Notes under the pieces: generated by a model | Database searches by the model: none | What the model saw: the letters and a program-made list of their open reading frames with translations, nothing else | What the model was told of the DNA's origin: nothing | Part shown: positions 24,202 through 33,113 of the stretch, one piece after another | Layout: each line of letters opens with the position of its first letter | Numbering within the stretch: the first letter of the stretch is position 1 | From: Actinomadura sp. NBRC 104412 | GTDB taxonomy: Bacteria; Actinomycetota; Actinomycetes; Streptosporangiales; Streptosporangiaceae | DNA length: 43,974 nt | Assembly: GCF_030269515.1 (NCBI RefSeq) | Contig: NZ_BSTM01000044.1 | Coordinates: 1 to 43,974, forward strand | Direction: 5' to 3' | Translations under genes and position numbers: made by a program

Positions 24202-25283
24202 TGACGGTTCCCATGGACGCCGCGAAGACCCGTACCGACGGGGGCCGGCGGACGGCCGCGACCGGCACCGAGGCGGCGGCGCCGCCCGGTGCCGGGCCCG
24301 GTCCCCGACGGCGCCTCGGGGCCGGGGGCGGGCTGGCCAGGTTCGTCCTGGTGCGGCTGCTGCTCTTCCTCCCCACCGCGGTCGGGGCGGCCCTGTTCAC
24401 CTTCCTCCTGGTCAAGATCATCCCCGGTGGCCCGGCCTACGCGCGCCTGGGCGAGAACGCCACACCCGAGTCGGTGGCCCTGATCGAGCGGCAGCTCGGC
24501 CTGGACCGCCCGCTGCCGCAGCAGTTCCTGGGCTGGCTCGGGAAGGCGCTCACCGGCGACTTCGGCACCTCCTTCCAGACCGGCTACGCGGTGTCGGCCA
24601 CGATCGCCGAGACACTGCCGGTGACGCTGGAGCTGACCTTCATCGCGATCGCGGGCACCTGCCTGGTGGCGATCCCGCTGGGGGTGTACGCGGGCAAGCG
24701 GGTCGCGCGCTCGTCCGGGCGGCTCATCCGCAGCCTGTCGGGCCTGGGCCTGGCCGTCCCGGACTTCTTCGCCGCCCTCGTCCTGATCACGATCTTCTCG
24801 GTGTGGCTGGGCCTGCTGCCGCGGCTGGGCTTCGTCCCGTTCACCGAGGACCCCATCAGGAACCTGCACCACCTGATCCTGCCGGCCATGCCGATGATCC
24901 TCGGCGGCAGCGCCATCGTGATCCGCCAGGTCGGCGCCGCGATGGCCGACGCCATGGCCAGCGACTACGTGCGCACCGCCCGCGCCATGGGCGTCCCCGA
25001 ACGGCAGGTCACCTGGCTGTACGCCTTCCGCTCGGTGCTGCCCACGACGCTGAACGTCGTCGCGCTGCTGGCGCTCGGGCAGCTGGGCGCCACGCTCATC
25101 CTGGAGCAGATCTTCGTGCTGCCCGGCCTCGGGCGGACCCTCGTCACCGCCATCGGCCAGCTCGACTACCCGGTCATCCTCGGCGTCGTCCTGGTCTACG
25201 TGGTCATCGCGCTGCTGGTGAACCTCGTGGTGGACATCGCCGCCGGCCTGGTCGACCCCGTGATCCGGAAGGGGACGTCATGA
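24201..25283 (+). CDS. ABC importer permease, DppB/OppB-like
   Basis: A 360-residue inner-membrane permease of the oligopeptide type. After an unusual disordered N-terminal stretch rich in Ala/Gly/Pro/Arg (about 45 residues) come the first membrane helix (LVRLLLFLPTAVGAALFTFL) and the characteristic PGGPAYARLGENATPE and LGLDRPLPQQFLGWL segments. The EAA-type coupling loop is RTARAMGVPE. About six membrane segments are visible. The start is ATG 24201, overlapping the upstream stop. It ends in an ATGA overlap with the DppC-like gene. It pairs with that protein as the translocation channel. Confidence 0.93.
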   Translation: MTVPMDAAKTRTDGGRRTAATGTEAAAPPGAGPGPRRRLGAGGGLARFVLVRLLLFLPTAVGAALFTFLLVKIIPGGPAYARLGENATPESVALIERQLGLDRPLPQQFLGWLGKALTGDFGTSFQTGYAVSATIAETLPVTLELTFIAIAGTCLVAIPLGVYAGKRVARSSGRLIRSLSGLGLAVPDFFAALVLITIFSVWLGLLPRLGFVPFTEDPIRNLHHLILPAMPMILGGSAIVIRQVGAAMADAMASDYVRTARAMGVPERQVTWLYAFRSVLPTTLNVVALLALGQLGATLILEQIFVLPGLGRTLVTAIGQLDYPVILGVVLVYVVIALLVNLVVDIAAGLVDPVIRKGTS

Positions 25284-26158
25284 CCCGCGGACCCACACGC
25301 CCGCGCCGCGCCCTGCCCGCCCTGCCCCCGGGCGCCTGGCTGTCCCTGGCCGTGCTGGCCCTGCTGCTGGCCGCGGCGCTGCTGGCGCAGTGGATCGCCC
25401 CGCACGACCCGCTGGCGCAGGACCTCACCCGCAAGCTGGAGGGGCCGAGCGCCGACCACCTGCTCGGCACCGACCGCTTCGGCCGCGACGTGCTCAGCCG
25501 CCTCATCTGGGGCGGGCGCAACGCCTTCGGCGGCGTGGCGATCTGTATCGCCGTGGCCGTGCTGCTCGGCGTGCCGTGGGGCACCGTCGCCGGGTTCTGG
25601 CCCCGCTACGTCGGCACGGTGCTGATGCGGATCTCCGACACCATGATCGCCTTCCCGCTGCTGGTGCTGGCGATCGCCATCACCGGCTCGCTCGGCGTCG
25701 GCCTGGTCACCTCGATGGTCGCCGTCGGCCTGGTGCTGGCCCCCAACACCGCCCAGCTGACCCGCGCGGGCGTGCTCGCGGTCCGCGAGCGGGACTTCGT
25801 GGCCAGCGCCCGGCTGTCGGGAGTGTGGACGCCGATCCTGCTGGTGCGGCACGTGCTGCCCACCGCGCTGCGCCCGGTCGTCATCCAGATGACGATCTAC
25901 ACCGGGCTCACCTTCGTCGTCCAGGGCGCCCTGGCCTTCCTCGGCCTGGGGCCCCAGCGGCCCACCCCGAGCTGGGGCAGCGACCTCAACGACGCCTACT
26001 CGCAGATCCTGTCGGCTCCGCTGCTGATCCTCCCGCCCGGCCTGCTGCTGGGCGTCGTGGTGCTGTGCGTCTACCGCGTCGGCGACGCCCTGCGCGACCG
26101 GATGAGCGCGGAGCCGTCCCGGGTCCACCGAAAGGAGAACGATGTCGTCGTCGCCTGA
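25280..26158 (+). CDS. ABC importer permease, DppC/OppC-like
   Basis: A 292-residue permease with the DppC N-terminal block (HDPLAQDLTRKLEGPSADHL, then LGTDRFGRDVLSRLI), about six membrane helices and the EAA-type loop around ERDFVASARLSGV. C-terminal GPQRPTPSWGSDLNDA is also typical. It is the second half of the channel. The last 17 nt overlap the next gene, a CoA-transferase, whose ribosome site AAAGGAG lies inside this coding sequence. This tight overlap ties uptake to CoA chemistry in a single transcript. Confidence 0.93.
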   Translation: MTRGPTRPRRALPALPPGAWLSLAVLALLLAAALLAQWIAPHDPLAQDLTRKLEGPSADHLLGTDRFGRDVLSRLIWGGRNAFGGVAICIAVAVLLGVPWGTVAGFWPRYVGTVLMRISDTMIAFPLLVLAIAITGSLGVGLVTSMVAVGLVLAPNTAQLTRAGVLAVRERDFVASARLSGVWTPILLVRHVLPTALRPVVIQMTIYTGLTFVVQGALAFLGLGPQRPTPSWGSDLNDAYSQILSAPLLILPPGLLLGVVVLCVYRVGDALRDRMSAEPSRVHRKENDVVVA

Positions 26159-27251
26159 CCCTCCCGTCTCCCCCCTGGACGGGACGTTGGTCCTCGACCT
26201 CAGCACGTCGGTCGCCGGGCAGTACGCCGGACGGCTGCTGGCCATGAACGGGGCCGACGTGGTGCTGGTCGAGCCGCCCGGCGGCACCCCCACCCGCCGG
26301 CGGGGTCCGCGCGCCGAGGGCGACTCGTTCCTGTTCCGGCACCTCAACCAGGGCAAACGCTCCATCGCGCACGACCCGCGGTCCCCGGCCGACCGGAGCG
26401 TGCTGCGGGAGCTGGCGGGCCGCGCGGACGTCGTCCTGCGCGACCAGGGCACGCCTGCGCCCGAGGGTGCGGGCGACCGGCTGGTGGACTGTGTCGTCGG
26501 GGACGTCCCCGAAGGCGGCCCCTACGCCGGGTGGCGGTTCTCGGAGATGATCCACCAGGCCCTCTCGGGCGCCATGAGGACCACGGGCGCCCACGACCGC
26601 GAACCCGTCTACGGGCTCGGCGAACGGGCGTCCTACGCCACCGGCACCACGGCGTACATCTCCATCGTGTCCGCCCTGTACGAGCGCCGCCGGTCCGGCC
26701 GCGGCCAGCGCGTCGACGCCACCGTCTTCGAGTCGCTGGCCGCGATGGGCCAGAACATCGTCAGCCAGTACAGCTACAACGGCACCAGCGCGACCCGCCA
26801 GCGCTACCCGGGCTTTTTGGCCCTGCTGCGCTGCGCCGACGCCTGGGTGGTGCTCTTCGTCATCCGGAACTGGCCCACCGTGTGCCGGGTCCTGGACTGC
26901 GAGCACCTGCTGGAGGACGAGCGCTACCGCACCTCGGGGGACCGGCTGCGCCACTGGGACGAGATCGTGGCCGTCCTCCAGGAGCGCGCGGCCACCCGCC
27001 GGGCCGACGAGGTCGTCGCAGCCTGCCAGCGGGGACGGGTCAGCGCCGAGAAGGTCAGCGGCCTGCGCGAGCTGCTGGAGTCCGAGCAGTGGCGCGTCCG
27101 GCGCATCATGTCCCGGGTCCGCGGCCCCGGCGGCGAGGAGGAGCCCGCCGTCCGCTCGCTCTTCGGCATCGACGGCGCCGTCTGCGAGGTGCGCTCGCCC
27201 AGCCCGCGCCTGCCGGCCCCGTCGGCGGACCCCCGCCGGAGGTCGGCATGA
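26142..27251 (+). CDS. CaiB/BaiF class III CoA-transferase, subunit A
   Basis: A 369-residue CaiB-family protein (start LVLDLSTSVAGQYAGRLLA). It is the separate counterpart of domain A in the fusion at 5289: both carry FRHLNQGK, the P-EGGPYA/P-DGGPYA turn, QYSYNGT and the same total layout. At the place of the class III catalytic Asp it has Glu (EMIHQALSG), as in the paralogue, so the substitution is conserved within the locus. AAAGGAG lies 6 nt before the ATG. ATGA overlap with subunit B suggests equimolar synthesis and a heteromer, as in the established benzylsuccinate CoA-transferase BbsEF. Substrates unknown. Confidence 0.9.
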   Translation: MSSSPDPPVSPLDGTLVLDLSTSVAGQYAGRLLAMNGADVVLVEPPGGTPTRRRGPRAEGDSFLFRHLNQGKRSIAHDPRSPADRSVLRELAGRADVVLRDQGTPAPEGAGDRLVDCVVGDVPEGGPYAGWRFSEMIHQALSGAMRTTGAHDREPVYGLGERASYATGTTAYISIVSALYERRRSGRGQRVDATVFESLAAMGQNIVSQYSYNGTSATRQRYPGFLALLRCADAWVVLFVIRNWPTVCRVLDCEHLLEDERYRTSGDRLRHWDEIVAVLQERAATRRADEVVAACQRGRVSAEKVSGLRELLESEQWRVRRIMSRVRGPGGEEEPAVRSLFGIDGAVCEVRSPSPRLPAPSADPRRRSA

Positions 27252-28654
27252 CCGCGGGCGGCCCCCTCGCCGGTGTGCGGGTCCTGGAGTTCACCACCGC
27301 CTGGGCCGGGCCGTTCGCCGGACGCTGCCTGGCCTACCTCGGCGCCGACGTCATCAAGATCGAGGCGCCCGGCCACCCCGACTCCTGGCGGGGCACCCGC
27401 AGCGGCGGCGCCCCGGTCTACTACCCCGAGTCGACGCCGGGGGAGGACCCGCAGAACCGCAACGTGCTGTTCAACTCCCAGAACATCGACAAGCGGTCCC
27501 TGGCGCTGGACCTCAAACGCCCCGAAGCCATGGACGTCATGCACGACCTGGTGCGCGTGTCCGACGTCGTGCTGGCCAACTTCACCCCCGGCGTCCTGGA
27601 CCGGCTCGGCATCGGACGGCGCGACCTGGCCCGGATCAACGACCGCATCATCGTGGTGGAGATGCCCGCCTTCGGACCGGGCGGCCCGTCCTCCTCCCAC
27701 CAGGGGATGGGCAAGACGATGGAGCCCGCCGCGGGAATGACGGCGCTGATGGGCTACCCCGACGGGACACCGGTCCTCACCGGGCCCGCGATCATGGACC
27801 CGATCGGCGGGCTGAACGCCGTCGCGGCCGTCGTCTCCGCGCTGGAGCTGCGCGAGCGCACCGGACACGGCAGCGCCGTGGTCGTCCCGCAGGTCGAGGC
27901 CGCGGCCTCCTGGATCGGCGAGTACCTGCTGGAGCAGGCCGAGACCGGGACGACCCGGGTGCCCGACGGCAACCACGTGCCCGACGCCGCCCCGCACGGC
28001 GCCTACCCCTGCGCGGGCGAGGACGAATGGATCGCGATCGCCGCCCGCGACGACGACCAGTGGCGGGCGCTGTGCGCCGTCCTCGGCGCGCACGACCTCG
28101 CCGCCGACCCCGCCTTCCGGAGCCTCGCCGACCGCCTGGCCGCCCAGGACCTGCTGGACGACGTGCTGGCCGAGCTGACCCGCCCGCACGACAAGATCTC
28201 GCTCGCCGAGCGTCTCCAGGCGGCGGGCGTGCCCGCGGCGCCGGTCCTCGGCGGCGACGAGATCGCCCGGAGCCCGGCGATGCGCGAGGCCGGGATGCTC
28301 GTCGACCTCGACCACACCGCCGTCGGGCGGCGCACCTACAGCGCCCTCGCCTTCCGCCACTCCCGCACCCCCGGCGCACACCGCCGCGCCGCCCCACTGT
28401 TCGGGGAGCACAACGACGAGGTGCTGCGCGACCTGCTCGGCTACGACGCCGAACGGGTCGCAGAGCTGCGCCGCACCGCCGCCCTCGCCGACGCCCCCAC
28501 CGCGGACACCGACACACCGCGCGTGCTGCCGCCCCAACCCGGCGCAGGACCCGGCTCCGGGGCCGCCACCGGGTCTGAGGCAGGGCCCCGTACCGAGTCC
28601 GGGCCCGCCCCGGCCGCGGCCGCGCGGACCGCACGAGAGGAGACCCGTCCATGA
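27248..28654 (+). CDS. CaiB/BaiF class III CoA-transferase, subunit B
   Basis: A 468-residue CaiB-family protein (start LAGVRVLEFTTAWAGPFAG), matching domain B of the fusion at 5289: both have YLGADVIKIE/WLGAEVIKIE, NFTPGVLDRLGIG, EMPAFG, GPAI-DPIGGLNA and DGNHVPDAAPH. At the class III Asp position both have Gly (GKTMEPAAG here). A low-complexity Ala/Gly/Pro/Thr tail of about 45 residues follows the last conserved segment (LFGEHNDEVLRDLLGY). The gene overlaps subunit A and the next ACAD gene by ATGA on both sides. With subunit A it probably forms one transferase; on its own it lacks the known nucleophile. Confidence 0.9.
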   Translation: MTAGGPLAGVRVLEFTTAWAGPFAGRCLAYLGADVIKIEAPGHPDSWRGTRSGGAPVYYPESTPGEDPQNRNVLFNSQNIDKRSLALDLKRPEAMDVMHDLVRVSDVVLANFTPGVLDRLGIGRRDLARINDRIIVVEMPAFGPGGPSSSHQGMGKTMEPAAGMTALMGYPDGTPVLTGPAIMDPIGGLNAVAAVVSALELRERTGHGSAVVVPQVEAAASWIGEYLLEQAETGTTRVPDGNHVPDAAPHGAYPCAGEDEWIAIAARDDDQWRALCAVLGAHDLAADPAFRSLADRLAAQDLLDDVLAELTRPHDKISLAERLQAAGVPAAPVLGGDEIARSPAMREAGMLVDLDHTAVGRRTYSALAFRHSRTPGAHRRAAPLFGEHNDEVLRDLLGYDAERVAELRRTAALADAPTADTDTPRVLPPQPGAGPGSGAATGSEAGPRTESGPAPAAAARTAREETRP

Positions 28655-29901
28655 CGACATCCGACCCGGACGTCTCACCGATCCCCTACAGCGACGCCGC
28701 CCTGGAGTTCCGCGACGAGATCCGAGACTGGCTGAAGCGCAACGCCCCCGACGAACTGCGAGGCGTGGAGGCACCGCGCGTCCCGTCACCGGAGCTCCAG
28801 ACCCACCTCGACCGGTGGGCCGACACGCTCACCGAGGCCGGCCTCATGTGCGTCTCCTGGCCGAAGGAGTACGGCGGGCGCGGGCTCACCGGCGTGGAGG
28901 TCGCGCTGATGAACGAGGAGTTCGCGCGGGCCGGCGTGCCCCGGCTGACCCGCGGCATGGGCGAGGGCCTGGTCGGCCCCGCCGTCATCGCCCACGCCAC
29001 CGAGGAACAGAAGCGGCGGGTGCTGCCGCCGATCATCAGCGGCGAGCACGTGTACTGCCAGGGCTTCTCCGAACCCGGCGCCGGCTCGGACCTGGCCGGG
29101 CTGCGCACCCGCGGCGAGATCGACGGCACCGACCTGGTGATCAACGGCCAGAAGACCTGGACCTCGGGCTACTACAAGGCGAACTGGATGTTCTGCCTGG
29201 TCCGCACCGACCCCGACGCGCCCAAACACAAGGGGATCAGCTACGTCCTGCTGCCCCTGGAGGTCGACGGCGAACCCAACGGCGTGGAGTTCCGGCCCAT
29301 CCGGCGGATGACCGGGAAGGCCCTGTTCGGCGAGAGCTTCCTCACCGACGCCCGCACCCCGCTGGACAACGTCATCGGCGGCCTCAACCAGGGCTGGAAG
29401 GTGGCCATGACCACGCTCGGCAACGAGCGCGGCGGCAGCGCCACCACCCAGCACGTGGCGTTCGAACGGCAGTTCTGGCGCCTGGTCGACCTGGCCCGCG
29501 AGCGCGGGCTCGCCGGCGACGTCCGGGTGCGCGAGCAGCTGGCCTGGGCCTGGTCGCGGATCCAGGTCATCAAGGCCACCGGGTTCGGGCTGGTCGCCGA
29601 CCTGGCCGCGGGCGGCTCCGGCACCGGACTGGGCAACGGCTCCACCGCCAAGATCCGCTGGTCGGAGTTCCAGCGGCGGCTGATGGAGATCGCCATGGAC
29701 CTGGCCGGACCGGACGCCCTGGTGACCGGGCCGGACTACGAGCTGGACGAGTGGCAGGAGGACTTCCTGGCCACCCGCTCCCACACGATCTGGGGAGGGA
29801 CGGCCGAGGTGCAGCGCAACATCATCGGCGAGCGGGTCCTGAACCTGCCCAAGGAGCCCGCGCCCGCGAAGAAGACGGAGCGGAAGGAGGCCGTGCGATG
29901 A
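28651..29901 (+). CDS. Acyl-CoA dehydrogenase, large-subunit type (second copy)
   Basis: A 416-residue ACAD, paralogue of 7943. It shares HVYCQGFSEPGAGSDLA exactly with that protein, and ends TIWGGTAEVQRNIIGERVLN, again with Gly where medium-chain enzymes have the catalytic Glu. The tail (KEPAPAKKTERKE) is charged and not conserved. ATGA overlaps on both sides place it between CoA-transferase subunit B and the small ACAD. It probably forms an FAD-containing heteromer with the next gene product that oxidises an acyl-CoA at C2-C3. Confidence 0.92.
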   Translation: MTTSDPDVSPIPYSDAALEFRDEIRDWLKRNAPDELRGVEAPRVPSPELQTHLDRWADTLTEAGLMCVSWPKEYGGRGLTGVEVALMNEEFARAGVPRLTRGMGEGLVGPAVIAHATEEQKRRVLPPIISGEHVYCQGFSEPGAGSDLAGLRTRGEIDGTDLVINGQKTWTSGYYKANWMFCLVRTDPDAPKHKGISYVLLPLEVDGEPNGVEFRPIRRMTGKALFGESFLTDARTPLDNVIGGLNQGWKVAMTTLGNERGGSATTQHVAFERQFWRLVDLARERGLAGDVRVREQLAWAWSRIQVIKATGFGLVADLAAGGSGTGLGNGSTAKIRWSEFQRRLMEIAMDLAGPDALVTGPDYELDEWQEDFLATRSHTIWGGTAEVQRNIIGERVLNLPKEPAPAKKTERKEAVR

Positions 29902-31010
29902 GCCTGGCGATCACACCGGAGCAGGAGGCCCTCCGCGACACGGCCCGCCGCTTCCTCGCCTCCGAGAGCCCACTGGAACGGGTGCGGGCCGTCATGGACA
30001 CCCCGACCGCCTTCGACGAGGAGCTGTGGCGGCGGATGGCCACCGAGCTGGGGGCGGCGGGCCTGGCCGTGCCAGAGCAGTTCGGCGGCGCGGGGATGGG
30101 CTACCAGGAGGTGTCCTACCTGGCCGAGGAGGCGGGCCGCGCGCTCGCCCCCAGCGCCCTGCTCGCCACCGCCGGTATGGCCGTCCCCGCCCTCATGGCC
30201 GGGACGCAGGAGGCGCGCGCCGCGTTGCTGCCGAGCATCGCCGACGGATCGGCCATCGCCACCGTGGCATGGCCGGACCTCGGTTCTCCCGGGAGCACCA
30301 CCGCACCCGCCGCCCGCGCGGACCGCGGGCCCTCCGGGTGGACCGTGTCGGGGGGCTTCCCGCACGTGCTCGACGGGGCAGCCGCCGCCATCCTGCTCGT
30401 CCCGGCCGAAGGCCCCGACGGCCTGACGGTGTTCGCGGTGGAAAGCGGAGAACCGGGCGTGCGGGTCGAGCCGCTTCCGGCCTTCGACCAGACGCGCGGC
30501 CTGGCACGCGTCGATCTCTCCGACGCGCCCGCGACGCCCGTGTCCGTCCCCGGAGGCGGAAGCGAGGTGCTCGCCGCGGTGCGCGCCCACGCCGACGTCG
30601 TGCTGGCCGCGGAGATGGTCGGCGGGGCCCAGGCCTGCCTGGACATGAGCGTGGAGTACGCCAAGGTCCGCGAGCAGTTCGGCCGCCCCATCGGCTCGTT
30701 CCAGGCCATCAAGCACAAGTGCGCCGAGAACCAGGTCGAGATCGAGGGCGCGCGCGCCATGGCGCGCTACGCGGCGTGGTGCGCACAGGCCATCCCCGAC
30801 GCCATGGAGGAGCCCGCGGCGGTGGCCAAGGCGACCGCGGCCGAGGCCTACTTCCGCGCCGCCGGCGACAACCTCCAGATCCACGGGGGCATCGGCGTCA
30901 CCTGGGAGCACGACGCCCACCTCTACTTCAAGCGCGCCAAGGCGTCCCTGATGCTCTTCGGCGACGTGGGCGCCTACCAAAGGCGCATCGCCGACCTCAT
31001 CGGCATCTGA
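29898..31010 (+). CDS. Acyl-CoA dehydrogenase, small-subunit type (second copy)
   Basis: A 370-residue ACAD-family protein, paralogue of 9196 (shared starts MSLAIT-EQE; shared FGRPIGSFQAIKHKCAE and LQIHGGIG-TWEHDAHL). The compressed middle domain again suits a partner subunit rather than a stand-alone enzyme. ATG is fixed by ATGA overlap with the large subunit, with AAGGAGG upstream. A 67-bp gap follows before the crotonase gene, which is probably in the same transcript. Confidence 0.9.
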   Translation: MSLAITPEQEALRDTARRFLASESPLERVRAVMDTPTAFDEELWRRMATELGAAGLAVPEQFGGAGMGYQEVSYLAEEAGRALAPSALLATAGMAVPALMAGTQEARAALLPSIADGSAIATVAWPDLGSPGSTTAPAARADRGPSGWTVSGGFPHVLDGAAAAILLVPAEGPDGLTVFAVESGEPGVRVEPLPAFDQTRGLARVDLSDAPATPVSVPGGGSEVLAAVRAHADVVLAAEMVGGAQACLDMSVEYAKVREQFGRPIGSFQAIKHKCAENQVEIEGARAMARYAAWCAQAIPDAMEEPAAVAKATAAEAYFRAAGDNLQIHGGIGVTWEHDAHLYFKRAKASLMLFGDVGAYQRRIADLIGI

Positions 31011-31077
31011 CCGGACCGGCGCGCCAAGACCACCCGACCTCACCCCGGCCGCCCCGACCCCGCCCTCAGGAGAAAGC

Positions 31078-31929
31078 ATGACAAGCGGTTCCGAACCCGA
31101 GTACGAGTCCATCCTCGTCCACAGCGACGGCCCCATCGGCACCATCACCCTCAACCGGCCCGACCGGCTCAACGCCTGGGACTGGCTGATGTCCGCCGAG
31201 ATCGGCCATGCGATGGGACGCTTCGAGGCCGACGACGCCATCAGGGCGATCATCCTGACCGGCGCCGGGCGCGCCTTCTGCGCAGGCGCCGGGCTGCTGC
31301 CCGCGGGCCGCACCTTCGACGGCTCGCTGACCCGCGAGGATGCCGAGGCCAAGTTCCCCGGCCCGCACCGTCCCGCCGACCGCCTCCGCACCCCGGTGAT
31401 CGCCGCGGTCAACGGGCACGCCGTCGGGGCCGGGATGACGATGGCGCTCCGCGCCGACATCATCGTCGTCGCCGAGGACGCCAAGCTCGGCTTCGTCTTC
31501 AACCGGCGCGGCGTGATCCCCGACGCCGACCTGCTGTGGAGCCTGCCCCGCCTGATCGGCTACTCCCGCGCCCTGGACCTGCTGCTGACCGGGCGGATCT
31601 TCGCCGGCCGGGAGGCGGTCGCCCTCGGCATCGCCTCCCGGGCGGTGCCCGCCGGATCGGTGGTGGAGACCGCCGAGGAGATCGCCACCGACATCGCGAC
31701 CAACGTCGCGCCCGTTTCCGCCGCGATCACCAAGCTGGTGGCGCGCCGCTTCCTGGAGGAGACCGACCGGAATGCAGCACTCGAACTGGAACGGGAGCTG
31801 TTCCGGTGGGCGGGCCGCCACGCGGACGCGCCCGAGGGTGTCAACGCCTTCCGGGAGAAGCGCGCACCCCGGTGGACGCTCTCCAAGACGAAGGACTTCC
31901 CCGTCGAGCTGTTCGATGACCGCGTCTGA
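31078..31929 (+). CDS. Crotonase-family enoyl-CoA hydratase/isomerase
   Basis: A 283-residue crotonase-fold protein: N-terminal TITLNRPDRLNAWDWL, the oxyanion loop GRAFCAGAGLL, and RRGVIPDADLLWSLPRLIG. By eye alignment to rat mitochondrial hydratase, catalytic Glu144 falls on Phe and Glu164 on Asp (ALDLLLTGR), although Asp residues occur in the IPDAD segment. So simple hydration by the textbook two-Glu mechanism is doubtful; isomerase, hydrolase or a variant hydratase is possible. The FNRRG-x-IPD-A variant is common in actinobacterial paralogues. GGAG lies upstream of the start. Last metabolic gene of the right operon. Confidence 0.85.
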   Translation: MTSGSEPEYESILVHSDGPIGTITLNRPDRLNAWDWLMSAEIGHAMGRFEADDAIRAIILTGAGRAFCAGAGLLPAGRTFDGSLTREDAEAKFPGPHRPADRLRTPVIAAVNGHAVGAGMTMALRADIIVVAEDAKLGFVFNRRGVIPDADLLWSLPRLIGYSRALDLLLTGRIFAGREAVALGIASRAVPAGSVVETAEEIATDIATNVAPVSAAITKLVARRFLEETDRNAALELERELFRWAGRHADAPEGVNAFREKRAPRWTLSKTKDFPVELFDDRV

Positions 31930-32037
31930 CGGCCTCCACGTCCGTCCCGGCGGCCTGGTCGTCCGGACGACGTTTCGCGCCATCGCCACGGTTCATCATG
32001 AGACAATGGTCGGCAGGGTCCGAGTGGAAGGTGCGGT

Positions 32038-32742
32038 ATGACCTCGCGACAGGCCCCCCCGTCCGGGCAGCGGGCCTCCGACCGGTCGGCCGAGCGGCCC
32101 GACCGCTCGCCGGAGCGGGCCCCCGACGGCCGGACCCTGCGGTCGCAGCGGACCCGGTCGGCGATCGTCGACGCCAACATGGCGCTGATGATGGAGGGTA
32201 ACCTGCGGCCGACCGCGGCCCAGGTCGCCGAGCGGGCGGACGTCTCGCTGCGCACCCTGTGGAGCCACTTCCCCGACCTGGAGAGCCTCTTCGCCGCCAC
32301 GGGCGAGAAGACCCTGCAGGTCCAGTACGCCCACCACTCGGTGATCCCGGCCGACCAGGCCCTGGAGGACCGGGTGCGCGCCTTCTGCCGCCAGCGCGCG
32401 ACCATGCTGGAGTCGATCGCCGGAGCGTCCCGTGCCGCGCAGCTGCGCCTGCCGTTCTCCGAGCAGCTCCGGCGCAACCGCAGGCGGCACAACGAGCGGC
32501 TGCGCACCGACATCGGGCAGACGTTCGCGCCGGAGATCGCGCTGGCCGGGGGTGCGGCCGACGAGCTGGTCAGCGCGCTCCTGGTCGCCTGCACCTGGCC
32601 GGCGTGGATGGGGGCCCGCGACGACCTCCACCTGTCGGTCGAGGAGGCCACGCGGGTCATGGAGCGCACCGTCATGGCGATCCTGAAGGACGTCCGGGCG
32701 ACGGCCGGCCAGGCGGACCAGGGGGGCCAGGACTCCGAGTGA
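32038..32742 (+). CDS. TetR-family transcriptional regulator
   Basis: A 234-residue TetR regulator. After a disordered Arg/Ser/Pro leader of about 30 residues, the helix-turn-helix is RSAIVDANMALMMEGNLRPT, then AERADVSLRTLWSHFPDLES. A low-complexity tail follows the C-terminal domain. It lies 108 bp after the crotonase gene in the same direction; the palindrome-like TTCATCATGAGA upstream differs from the GAATG-type operators. It is a candidate for the TGCATTCTGAATGCA sites that control the importer operon, by position only. Confidence 0.88.
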   Translation: MTSRQAPPSGQRASDRSAERPDRSPERAPDGRTLRSQRTRSAIVDANMALMMEGNLRPTAAQVAERADVSLRTLWSHFPDLESLFAATGEKTLQVQYAHHSVIPADQALEDRVRAFCRQRATMLESIAGASRAAQLRLPFSEQLRRNRRRHNERLRTDIGQTFAPEIALAGGAADELVSALLVACTWPAWMGARDDLHLSVEEATRVMERTVMAILKDVRATAGQADQGGQDSE

Positions 32743-32764
32743 TCGTCACGCACTGATCACCACC

Positions 32765-32781
32765 GGGTGACCGCGTCACCC
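32765..32781. terminator. Hairpin after tetR
   Basis: GGGTGAC (32765-32771) and GTCACCC (32775-32781) form a perfect 7-bp stem with a 3-nt loop, 22 bp after the tetR stop. No T-run. It is the likely end of the catabolic locus. Confidence 0.55.
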
Positions 32782-32823
32782 GCCGCCCGGCCGGACCCGC
32801 GCCTAGGCCGATCGACCGGGCGG

Positions 32824-33010
32824 TCAGCCGGCGGGGTGGACCGTGGCGCGCAGCCCGATGTAGAAGGCGAGTCGTAGGCGCCGCCGCTGCGTCTTAGGCC
32901 GCTGGCCTTGGTGCCGCCGAACGGCAGGTCGCCCCGCCGGGCGGAGGTATTGATGTCGACCTGGGCGGCGTGCAGCCGTCCGACCCAGGCGTTCGCCCTC
33001 AAGCGCATCG
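32824..33010 (-). pseudogene. Aldehyde dehydrogenase C-terminal remnant
   Basis: The minus-strand frame near 33002-32879 reads LRANAWVGRLHAAQVDINTS and LPFGGTKASGLRRSGG, the conserved C-terminal part of NAD(P)-dependent aldehyde dehydrogenases (the PFGG-x-K-x-SG motif). The last residues lie in a second frame (FYIGLRATVHPAG, stop at 32824), so a frameshift falls near 32865-32880. No upstream catalytic Cys/Glu domain is present. Debris of a larger gene. Confidence 0.65.
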
Positions 33011-33113
33011 ACACCCGCTTCACCGAGGCCGCGGCTGGCCGCGCCTCCGCCGTCGGATGACCCCACGGCGTCCGCGCCGCCAAGCCCCTTCGGCGCGCAC
33101 GCCGTGTGCCCGC

